IMG/VR virus record: IMGVR_UViG_3300036651_000864
Location: 1-30,729 of that record
Source of the DNA: a virus
Length of the DNA stretch: 30,729 nucleotides
Direction: 5' to 3' (one strand)
Shown here: positions 16,999-22,009 of the stretch, in pieces
Layout: each line of letters begins with the position of its first letter
Position numbering within the stretch: the stretch's first letter is position 1
The notes under the pieces: generated by a model
Database searches by the model: none
Told to the model about the DNA's origin: nothing
Seen by the model: the letters and a program-made list of their open reading frames with translations, nothing else
Translations under genes and position numbers: made by a program

Positions 16999-17089
16999 GA
17001 CAGTTGTATAAATAGGTTATGCAAACGCTTACTATATAATATATACACCATATTCCGCTATTGACGAAAAAGGTTTGGTTATTTTATGG

Positions 17090-17182
17090 CTAGCGTTCTA
17101 TGCCGATTATGGCGTTGCAGCGGACACAGCGCCCGTTCATGTTTATCTTATGCCCGAGTAGCTTGCACCAGATTTTGCGCAT
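17090..17182 (-). CDS. 30-residue Cys-pair microprotein
   Basis: The ATG at 17182 follows the upstream stop by one base, with GGTGAG nearby. The product reads MRKIWCKLLGHKINMNGRC then VRCNAIIGIER, with Cys6, His11, Cys19 and Cys22, a compact CHCC zinc-binding spacing. It is the last gene before the terminator at 16970. Such tiny finger proteins are frequent in phages but functions are rarely known. Confidence 0.6.
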   Translation of the reverse strand: MRKIWCKLLGHKINMNGRCVRCNAIIGIER

Positions 17183-17183
17183 G

Positions 17184-17543
17184 TTAGTACTCACCAAGCT
17201 CGCCACTCATGGCCTTAGCAGCATACTTGCTACGCAGCCGTTGCTCGGTTTCGCGTTCCCAGTGCATGCGGGCAATCTTTTCGTAGTCTTGGTCCATTTC
17301 TTTCATAAACGCCTCGTCGCGCTCGCGTCGACGGCGCTCGAACTTCATGAACGTGGCCATACCGAATACGCCGAGATACACACCGAAACCGATGCCGTGC
17401 CCCAGCGCGTCGCCTCGGGTTTTTGCGGTAAACGCTTGGTAGCCCCATAGAGCAGCAACCGGCGCATTTGCAATCCACTGGGCCCACTCAGCGAGGAACC
17501 CCCGCAAAGGTTCTGGGATGATTCTTTTGATACTCATAGTCAT
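17184..17543 (-). CDS. Membrane-associated protein with basic cytoplasmic tail
   Basis: This 119-residue protein (or 117 from the ATG at 17537) has hydrophobic stretches at about 16-38 and 46-66 (LGHGIGFGVYLGVFGMATFM), then a highly charged helix (KFERRRRERDEAFMKEMDQDYEK). Two membrane spans and an internal coiled coil are likely. It starts three bases after the 3' end of the tRNA-like element and lacks a clear ribosome binding site. No family is recognised. Confidence 0.6.
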   Translation of the reverse strand: MTMSIKRIIPEPLRGFLAEWAQWIANAPVAALWGYQAFTAKTRGDALGHGIGFGVYLGVFGMATFMKFERRRRERDEAFMKEMDQDYEKIARMHWERETEQRLRSKYAAKAMSGELGEY

Positions 17544-17545
17544 AG

Positions 17546-17652
17546 TGCGAGGCCCCGGAATCGAACCGGGCGGCTAATCATGCATGTTTCACCACACAGT
17601 ACTTCACCGAGCGACGGCTTCACCGCTGCCTGTACCACCAGGCGTACCTCAC
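17546..17652 (-). tRNA. Atypical tRNA or tRNA-like RNA (about 107 nt)
   Basis: On the minus strand a 7-bp acceptor stem (GTGAGGT with GCCTCGC, discriminator A), a 4-bp D stem (GCCT/AGGC around a GGTGGTAC loop) and a canonical T arm (CCCGG, TTCGATT, CCGGG) are all present. Between D and T arms lie a stem AGCGG/TCGCT with an 8-base loop (TGAAGCCG) and a 39-base extra region containing CGGT/GCCG and TGTGTG/CATGCA pairings. It is longer than a usual class II tRNA and the anticodon loop is not standard; GAA would be the anticodon if TGAAG is read conventionally. CCA is not encoded. It fits exactly between two genes. Confidence 0.55.
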
Positions 17653-17844
17653 TCATTTAGATACTCCCAGTTTCTTACGATGCTCGCGGTAAAACGTAAC
17701 CGCTTCGGTAGCGGCATCGGCAAGGCCCAGCCCGGCGTTTTTACGCTCGATGGCGAGCTCGTCGCGCAGGGCTTCGATTTCGTCATGTTGGAACTGGCGG
17801 AACTTGATGTTTCTGAATCTATTTTCTTTTATCTCAGCTGCCAT
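17653..17844 (-). CDS. Ribbon-helix-helix-like small protein
   Basis: This 63-residue protein has GAGGC before its ATG. A strand (RNIKFRQF), a helix (DEIEALRDELAIERKN), a Gly turn (AGLGL) and a second helix (ADAATEAVTFYREHRKK) give the outline of a ribbon-helix-helix DNA-binding fold. That class typically represses its own operon by binding short inverted repeats as dimers. The gene lies downstream of a promoter carrying an operator-like repeat (18049-18063), so it is a candidate repressor. The stop abuts the tRNA-like element. Confidence 0.55.
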   Translation of the reverse strand: MAAEIKENRFRNIKFRQFQHDEIEALRDELAIERKNAGLGLADAATEAVTFYREHRKKLGVSK

Positions 17845-17853
17845 TCTACTGCC

Positions 17854-18048
17854 TCACTTTACGGTTGCTCTCATTGATAAAACTTTCTGACCAAAAGTGC
17901 CAGTGAAATCGTTATAGGTTTTGCGCTGCTCGTCAGACAGACCGAGCTTGTCGAACTCGTCAGCCGTTTCATTCAGCATTTGTAATATCTCGCGTTTGAA
18001 CTGCCCCAGCAGCTCGTTGACTACCTCGTCCCGGTCCGTTCTACTCAT
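17854..18048 (-). CDS. Small helical protein, probably leaderless
   Basis: The ATG at 18048 is chosen because a -10 box ends eight bases before it; the longer start at 18084 lies inside the -35 box. The 64-residue product is acidic and helical (DRDEVVNELLGQFKREILQMLNETADEFDKLGLS) and ends with a basic segment. No family is recognised. Confidence 0.55.
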   Translation of the reverse strand: MSRTDRDEVVNELLGQFKREILQMLNETADEFDKLGLSDEQRKTYNDFTGTFGQKVLSMRATVK

Positions 18049-18056
18049 GTACCGAT

Positions 18057-18084
18057 AGTATACTAGTAGTGCGCTTTTGGTCAA
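18057..18084 (-). promoter_or_regulatory. Leftward promoter with operator-like repeat
   Basis: On the minus strand TTGACC (18084-18079), 16 bp, and TATACT (18062-18057) form a strong housekeeping-type promoter whose start falls at or next to the ATG at 18048. On the plus strand 18049-18063 reads GTACCGATAGTATAC, which shares GTACCGAT-R-GTA with 18560-18571 beside the rightward promoter. The shared sequence suggests a common regulator. Confidence 0.65.
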
Positions 18085-18476
18085 CGACTAATCGGCTGGG
18101 TAGCCGGGTCGAACATCGCATGCACCTCGGCAATCAGCCGGGCGTCGTTGGCGGCAAGTTGTTGGTCATTCTTGGCCAGGCGGTCGTCGCTGCTATCACC
18201 ATGTATGGCAGCCAGGGCTGCGCTCATAGCGCCGAACTCGGTGGCGAAATTGGCGTACAGTGACGCCTCGATAATAAACAAATCGGCTGGGTTCGGGTGC
18301 AAACTTGGCACGAACAGGACGCCGATAATGTTGGCGAGCCAGACGAACGACATGCAGCGGTGAAACTGGTACTGAATTTTCGGGTCGACCTGCAAGGCGT
18401 GAATAACGTGGCGGCCGAGCACGCCGATGATTATGGCGATAACGGTGACAGTGTAGGCGAGCGAATTTCCGTGCAT
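18081..18476 (-). CDS. Multi-span membrane protein
   Basis: The start is placed at 18476 because the upstream ATGs lie within or before the predicted leftward promoter (18502-18530). The 131-residue product has spans at about 8-28 (YTVTVIAIIIGVLGRHVIHAL) and 43-60 (MSFVWLANIIGVLFVPSL), and a weaker third segment near 68-90, followed by a polar helix (RLAKNDQQLAANDARLIAEV). First gene of the leftward group. A membrane role such as superinfection exclusion is possible but untested. Confidence 0.6.
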   Translation of the reverse strand: MHGNSLAYTVTVIAIIIGVLGRHVIHALQVDPKIQYQFHRCMSFVWLANIIGVLFVPSLHPNPADLFIIEASLYANFATEFGAMSAALAAIHGDSSDDRLAKNDQQLAANDARLIAEVHAMFDPATQPISR

Positions 18477-18501
18477 GTTTGCTGTGGGTTTACTTGAGCC
18501 C

Positions 18502-18530
18502 ATCATAGCAGGCGCTAAGGGGGCTTGCAA
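18502..18530 (-). promoter_or_regulatory. Leftward promoter sharing its -35 box
   Basis: On the minus strand TTGCAA (18530-18525), 17 bp, then TATGAT (18507-18502) preceded by TGC. Transcription would begin near 18495, leaving about 20 bases before the ATG at 18476. The -35 hexamer is its own reverse complement and is also used by the rightward promoter. Confidence 0.55.
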
Positions 18531-18553
18531 TGTTAGTACACCTGTGGTATACT
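18525..18553 (+). promoter_or_regulatory. Rightward promoter with TG-extended -10
   Basis: TTGCAA (18525-18530), 17 bp, then TATACT (18548-18553) preceded by TGG. The start is near 18560, giving a leader of about 45 bases before the ATG at 18605. It would drive the operon 18605-20949 and probably read through the pentamer tract, since no terminator is seen before it. Confidence 0.65.
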
Positions 18554-18574
18554 GTCGGTGTACCGATGGTACGT
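18536..18574. promoter_or_regulatory. Two operator-like inverted repeats
   Basis: The first (18536-18552) is GTACACC-TGT-GGTATAC and covers the -10 box. The second has a perfect core GTACC-GAT-GGTAC (18560-18572) at the start site. Both follow a half-site like GTRTACC with a three-base centre, as expected for a dimeric repressor that blocks the rightward promoter. Confidence 0.5.
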
Positions 18575-18604
18575 TATTATTAAACTCATGAAAGGTGTAA
18601 AAAC

Positions 18605-18832
18605 ATGAGCAACCAACTATCAACTTACAATACTACTAGCACTGTGCGGAACAAGACGCTGCTCGTCGAGCACTGGAACGACTACGCTTCGTTTAGCTTG
18701 AACTCAAGCGACGAGGACGGCGAGTACTTACTTATTTTCACTAAAGAAGCCCTTGGCGACAAGCATTCCACTGTCATTAGCATTTCAGGCGACGACCTCG
18801 ACGCACTCAAGAAGCTTTTGGGGGACCGCTAA
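18605..18832 (+). CDS. Small acidic hypothetical protein
   Basis: This 75-residue protein is the first gene of the rightward operon, with AAAGGTG 8 bases upstream. The sequence (TLLVEHWNDYASFSLN, GEYLLIFTKEAL, ISISGDDLDALKKLLGD) looks like a small alternating beta/alpha fold. It is acidic. Early position makes anti-host or regulatory activity plausible, but nothing in the sequence shows it. Confidence 0.6.
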   Translation: MSNQLSTYNTTSTVRNKTLLVEHWNDYASFSLNSSDEDGEYLLIFTKEALGDKHSTVISISGDDLDALKKLLGDR

Positions 18833-18833
18833 T

Positions 18834-19166
18834 ATGTCACTCAACTGGAACATCACCCAAGTCAAAGACTACGAAGAGCTGCAAGAGGGCGCAGCGTGGC
18901 AACTGACCGATGCGCTCATTTGGCTGACACTCACCGTCGGCATACCTACAATTACCGACGCCAACTGGCAGGAGTTTTACGCCCGTGTGCATTTGCTCGA
19001 CCTGCTATACAGGTCGCCTGAGAACTGGATTAAGCCCGAGGACGTGCAACGTCGCATCGGCCTCACAACCAACGTCAGCTCGCTCACTCGCAATCAATTC
19101 GTAAAGCGCGCTATCACGGACCGTTTTTTCACGGACCAGCTGGCGCGATTGAACGGAACCTACTAA
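18834..19166 (+). CDS. Hypothetical 110-residue protein
   Basis: The ATG at 18834 follows the previous stop by one base with GGGGGA upstream; a longer frame would overlap the previous gene heavily. The product contains WNITQVKDYEELQ, a hydrophobic segment WQLTDALIWLTLTVGI, then YARVHLLDLLY and a basic C-terminus. No family is recognised. It ends in a TAATG overlap with the next gene. Confidence 0.6.
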   Translation: MSLNWNITQVKDYEELQEGAAWQLTDALIWLTLTVGIPTITDANWQEFYARVHLLDLLYRSPENWIKPEDVQRRIGLTTNVSSLTRNQFVKRAITDRFFTDQLARLNGTY

Positions 19167-19336
19167 TGCAAATCAGCAAGGCACAAATCATCAAAGACTT
19201 GCGTGCCATCATCGGGGACAATTACGTCCCCGATGAGCACCGGGGCGCAAAGACCAACGAACTAGGCATGACCAAATCCCAGGTCATCAGCTTGGCGACT
19301 GAAATCGCCGACTACATCAACGAAAGGAATCAGTAA
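19166..19336 (+). CDS. 56-residue hypothetical protein
   Basis: It starts in a TAATG overlap with the upstream gene and its stop is immediately followed by the next ATG, so it is held within a coupled operon. The product begins MQISKAQIIKDLRAIIG, has a polar middle (DEHRGAKTNELGM) and ends with a helix (SQVISLATEIADYINERNQ). No family is recognised. Confidence 0.6.
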   Translation: MQISKAQIIKDLRAIIGDNYVPDEHRGAKTNELGMTKSQVISLATEIADYINERNQ

Positions 19337-19525
19337 ATGCAAATCACAGTAGCCATCAAGAACGTCTACGGCAACGAGCTCATTTACCCGGCCTATAAAC
19401 CCGGTGAAAATGAAGCCGCCGAACTGTTCCTTGCCCTCACCGGCAAAAAGACATTCAGCCGTAGCGACATCAAACTAATTAAGAGCCTAGGCTACGACGT
19501 AGCCGTGGCACCACAAGAACTATGA
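19337..19525 (+). CDS. 62-residue hypothetical protein
   Basis: The start directly follows the upstream stop, and AAGGAA lies about 10 bases before it. The product is beta/alpha mixed: MQITVAIKNVYGNELIYPAY, then EAAELFLALTGKKTFS and KLIKSLGYDVAVAPQEL. Its last bases belong to a 27-bp direct repeat whose second copy encodes a nearly identical C-terminus (VAVASQ, stop) 238 bp downstream, so the gene end appears to have been duplicated. Confidence 0.6.
   Translation: MQITVAIKNVYGNELIYPAYKPGENEAAELFLALTGKKTFSRSDIKLIKSLGYDVAVAPQEL
19497..19523 (+). repeat. 27-bp direct repeat, copy 1
   Basis: Begins ACGTAGCCGTGGCA and ends AACTAT. It matches 19735-19761 at 25 of 27 positions. This copy spans the end of the 62-residue gene. 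Confidence 0.8.
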
Positions 19526-19734
19526 AATACATGACCGCAGACCAGTACAGGACTAGGCGCATGGGCAGGGCTCGCACAACCGTAAGGCTTACGAAAGGCG
19601 AGATAGCTGCCCTGACGAACATGATTGATGAGTACCTGAAAGCTCACGACCCTGAGTTCGAGCCTGAGTATCAGGCTGACCACGACTACTATGGAGTAAT
19701 TCGAGAAGTGCTGAATGCACGAAGTACATCGTAA
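19522..19734 (+). CDS. 70-residue ribbon-helix-helix-like protein, probable insertion
   Basis: Starts in an ATGA overlap. The basic N-terminus (YRTRRMGRARTTVRLT) leads into a helix (KGEIAALTNMIDEYLK), an acidic loop and a second helix (YYGVIREVLNAR), the outline of a ribbon-helix-helix DNA-binding protein. The gene is enclosed by the two copies of a 27-bp repeat, the second starting at the base after its stop. It therefore looks like a cassette inserted at, or duplicated with, the end of the upstream gene. Confidence 0.55.
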   Translation: MKYMTADQYRTRRMGRARTTVRLTKGEIAALTNMIDEYLKAHDPEFEPEYQADHDYYGVIREVLNARSTS

Positions 19735-19761
19735 ACGTAGCCGTGGCATCACAATAACTAT
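19735..19761 (+). repeat. 27-bp direct repeat, copy 2
   Basis: Matches 19497-19523 at 25 of 27 positions. Here it is non-coding and leads straight into the AAGGAG site of the next gene, so it is probably the original end of the 62-residue gene. Confidence 0.8.
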
Positions 19762-19775
19762 AAGGAGTTTTACAA

Positions 19776-20432
19776 ATGGCAACAACTAACAAGACCGAGC
19801 ATGTGACTATCACCGCTCCGAACATTCAGAGCGTCCAGGTCCGACTCGTCGGCACCGCCCCGCTCATGACCGCGCGCTTCAGCCAAAAGGCAATGCGCAT
19901 GATGCAAGACAAAATGACCGGCGTGACCAAAGCCGGTAGCCGAGTCCGCGAAAAGCGCGACTTCAATGACGACTACGAACAGGCCAAGCACGTCAGTGCC
20001 GACGGCTGGCCCGGCTTTCCGAGCTCCGGCCTGCGCGCTGCAATGGTAAGCGCCTGTCGCCTCGTCGACTTCCAAATGACCCGCGCTAAGATTTCCATTT
20101 TCGTCAAGGCCGACGGCTACGACGTGGTGGACGGCGTGGGCCTGTTCCAAATCTACGGCGAACCGCACCCCAACACATCCGGCGTGCGCAACGCGACCGG
20201 CGTGCTCGACTTGCGCGTCCGCCCAATGTGGGACCAGTGGTTTGCCGAGCCGGTCGTCCAGTACGATGCTGACCAGTTCAGCCTGAGCGACGTCATCAAC
20301 TTGCTCAAGCGCGCTGGCATGCAGGTCGGGCTGGGTGAGGGTCGGCCGGACAGCAAAAAAGGCGTGGGCCTGGGCTTCGGTACGTTCGACGTCGAAACCA
20401 TCGACCAGCCTCGTCCGTTCAAAGTAAAATAA
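19776..20432 (+). CDS. Conserved phage protein, possibly RAMP-like
   Basis: This 218-residue protein has AAGGAG before its ATG. Landmarks are VRLVGTAPLMTARFSQKA (about 22-39), WPGFPSSGLRAAMVSACRL (78-96), a strand MTRAKISIFV, LDLRVRPMWDQW (144-155) and a C-terminal Gly-rich run GVGLGFGTFDV (196-206). The FPSSGLRAAM helix start and the late Gly-rich loop recall Cas7/RAMP RNA-binding folds, though this is a resemblance only. The arrangement is familiar from unannotated phage early genes that travel with the next gene. Strong translation signals suggest abundant product. Confidence 0.55.
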   Translation: MATTNKTEHVTITAPNIQSVQVRLVGTAPLMTARFSQKAMRMMQDKMTGVTKAGSRVREKRDFNDDYEQAKHVSADGWPGFPSSGLRAAMVSACRLVDFQMTRAKISIFVKADGYDVVDGVGLFQIYGEPHPNTSGVRNATGVLDLRVRPMWDQWFAEPVVQYDADQFSLSDVINLLKRAGMQVGLGEGRPDSKKGVGLGFGTFDVETIDQPRPFKVK

Positions 20433-20451
20433 AGTCATAGGAGGATTTCAT

Positions 20452-20949
20452 ATGGCAAGTAGTACACGTAAACTAACACCCGACGTCCAAAACGCGTTTC
20501 AGCGCATCATGGACCAAAGCCCCACGCGGGGACTCGTGGCGCGGGATGTCGTCGAACACGCACGGGCAGACAGCAGCCCATTGCACAAGTATTTCGAGTG
20601 GGACGACGACAGGGCAGCCGAGCTGTGGCGCGAACGCCAAGCGCGTGAGCTCATCAGCTCGTTCACCATCACGGTCGAGAACTACGAAACGCCAGTGCAG
20701 GCGTTCGTCAGCCTCGACTCGGACCGCTACAATCACACCGGCTATCGTTGGACGGTCGACGTCATGGCCGAGCCAACACTGCGCGACAGTTACCTACGCA
20801 CGGCGCTGCATGAGCTGCAGTCAATCGAGGCGCGCTACGCGCACGTTACGCAGCTCTCAACCGTGTTCCGCGCGGTACACAAAGTTGAGCGCAGCCTGAA
20901 GCAAGAAATGACACCAGCAGGCCGGAAATCGGTCAAAGCTGGCAAGTAG
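20452..20949 (+). CDS. Conserved phage early protein
   Basis: This 165-residue protein has a perfect AGGAGG seven bases before the ATG. Residues 35-70 read EHARADSSPLHKYFEWDDDRAAELWR then QARELISSF, a signature I associate with small phage proteins of unknown function that often accompany the preceding gene. The C-terminal half is helical (YLRTALHELQSIEARYAHV) with a basic tail ending PAGRKSVKAGK. It is the last gene before the pentamer tract, which makes a nucleic-acid-binding role worth testing. Confidence 0.6.
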   Translation: MASSTRKLTPDVQNAFQRIMDQSPTRGLVARDVVEHARADSSPLHKYFEWDDDRAAELWRERQARELISSFTITVENYETPVQAFVSLDSDRYNHTGYRWTVDVMAEPTLRDSYLRTALHELQSIEARYAHVTQLSTVFRAVHKVERSLKQEMTPAGRKSVKAGK

Positions 20950-20950
20950 A

Positions 20951-21510
20951 TACGGCAGGTATCGCATGGCATGGCATTGCATGGCATGGCAAGGACAGGT
21001 TCGCCCAGGCTAGGTAATGTGAGGTCCGGCAGGTGCGACAAGGCAAGTTTACGCACGATGAGGCAAGCCCTGTTCGGGCGAGGCGAGATATAGGTTCGGT
21101 TCGGCAGGTAAGGTTCGGTTCGGCGGGGCGTGGCTAGGTTGCTTGAGGCTAGGTATGGCAGGTACGGCTAGGCAAGTTCTGACTAGGTAAGGCAGCGTTC
21201 GGCAGGGAAAGGTTCGGTAGGGTATGGCAGGTGAGGTAAGTCGAGTTCCGGCTAGATGTGTTGAGGCCAGCTGAGGCTTGGCGGGGTAAGGTCCGATATG
21301 GTACGGCAGGTAAGGCACGGTAACGGTTAGGCGAGGCGGGTTTCGGCCTGCTAAGGCATGCTCTGGTTCGGCCAGATTCGGCAGGTAAGGCAGCGTTTGG
21401 CTAGGTACGTCGTGGCAAGGCAGGTTGTGGTGCGCTTCGGCAGGTAAGGCTAGGCTAGTTGCGCTAAGGACTGGTGAGCTCGGATGGGGCGAGGCATGGC
21501 AGGCAACAAC
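20951..21510 (+). repeat. Degenerate GGYNN pentamer tract, about 560 bp, non-coding
   Basis: GG dinucleotides recur at five-base steps with only occasional one-base phase slips: for example 20983, 20988, 20993, 20998, then 21008, 21013, 21023, 21028. I count roughly 80 GG pairs, nearly all followed by C or T. The start is almost regular (GGCAT repeats) and the rest is diverged. The top strand is G-rich and C-poor. A five-base step does not fit codons, stops occur in the rightward frames, and no ribosome binding site is seen. Spaced (GGNNN)n is also the pattern of two-layer G-quadruplexes. Confidence 0.85.
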
Positions 21511-21516
21511 CTGTAG

Positions 21517-21522
21517 TACAAT
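21517..21522 (+). promoter_or_regulatory. Possible -10 box before the tRNA pair
   Basis: TACAAT lies 43 bases before the tRNA-like element, just after the pentamer tract ends. No good -35 box is present at 16-18 bp. The hairpin GGCGG/CCGCC follows at 21532-21554. Confidence 0.25.
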
Positions 21523-21564
21523 TTGACCTGTGGCGGATGTCTTAAAAAGCCGCCAACATCATGA

Positions 21565-21630
21565 GCGCGTAGTGTACGCAGCACGTCCCGTTGAGACGGG
21601 AAGGCCCGGGCCCATCCCCGGCGCGCTCCA
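21565..21630 (+). tRNA. Degenerate or minimal tRNA-like element
   Basis: GCGCGT pairs with GCGCGC followed by T and an encoded CCA. Inside are GTG/CAC (D-like arm), TCCCG/CGGGA with a 6-base loop TTGAGA, and CCGGG/CCCGG with a 6-base loop lacking the usual TTCRA. The 63-base body and the non-standard loops argue for a decayed or unusual tRNA, with the cloverleaf outline intact. It stands seven bases before a normal-looking tRNA. Confidence 0.45.
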
Positions 21631-21636
21631 CCTTAA

Positions 21637-21711
21637 TGCAGGGGGTAGGTTGGATTCTGGCGAGCCTCATAAACTCGTTACAAGTCGGTTCGATTCCGGC
21701 CCCTGCTACCA
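21637..21711 (+). tRNA. tRNA with CAU anticodon (Met or Ile2)
   Basis: The acceptor TGCAGGG/CCCTGCT forms six pairs with a T-T mismatch at 1-72, followed by discriminator A and encoded CCA. The D stem is TAGG/TCTG. The anticodon arm CGAGC-CTCATAA-ACTCG gives anticodon CAT with the standard CT..AA loop. The T arm GTCGG-TTCGATT-CCGGC is canonical. The open 1-72 pair is a feature of bacterial initiator tRNA, but the three G-C pairs of the initiator anticodon stem are missing. CAU could also be an isoleucine tRNA after lysidine modification. Confidence 0.75.
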
Positions 21712-21752
21712 AAGTTATTAGTTAACACGTTAATCAATTTTAGGGGGATATA

Positions 21753-21974
21753 ATGGCAGACGAAACACCAACGAAACACATTTTCCAAGCCCGACTTTTT
21801 CAGCAGGCGCGCGTCAACACCGAGACATTCGAGATTGAGGCAGCCAACGCGCAAGAAGCCAAAAACCGCGCCGAGGCGATTGCCAAGGACAAAGGTTTGA
21901 CCGACTACGATTTCGAGTTTACGGACCTCACGAGCGTGGCCGAAAGCTCGGCAAATCAAGCGCCGAGTGAGTAG
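21753..21974 (+). CDS. Small acidic hypothetical protein
   Basis: This 73-residue protein has AGGGGG 8 bases before the ATG. The sequence (HIFQARLFQQARVNTETFEIEAANAQEAKNRAEAIA, then YDFEFTDLTSV) suggests a small beta-alpha-beta fold with an acidic tail. It lies between the tRNA pair and the initiator leader. A 12-bp inverted repeat TTAAC-AC-GTTAA precedes it at 21722-21733. No family is recognised. Confidence 0.6.
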   Translation: MADETPTKHIFQARLFQQARVNTETFEIEAANAQEAKNRAEAIAKDKGLTDYDFEFTDLTSVAESSANQAPSE

Positions 21975-21994
21975 TTTTTCGGCCCCGTTTTCTG

Positions 21995-22003
21995 TGCTAT
22001 AAT
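21995..22003 (+). promoter_or_regulatory. Extended -10 promoter for the initiator leader
   Basis: TGCTATAAT, identical to the box at 6015, lies just after the stop of the 73-residue gene. No convincing -35 is present. Transcription would begin near 22010 and first produce the structured leader. Confidence 0.6.
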
Positions 22004-22009
22004 GCCGAG

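Noticed and set aside
16997-17040. TTGACA (16997) and TATAAT (17035) as a promoter
   Set aside because: The boxes are 32 bp apart, too far to work together, and no rightward gene follows before the convergent genes.
19770-20438. Long minus-strand frame opposite the 218-residue gene
   Set aside because: The plus-strand gene has a strong ribosome site and conserved motifs, whereas the antisense frame has none.
21049-21318. Minus-strand open frame rich in Pro, Leu and Tyr across the pentamer tract
   Set aside because: Its repetitive composition follows from the five-base repeat read in triplets. There is no ribosome binding site and the frame covers only part of the tract.
20951-21510. CRISPR array or simple tandem repeat
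   Set aside because: No fixed repeat of 20-40 bp alternates with spacers and no cas gene is present; only the GG step is conserved.
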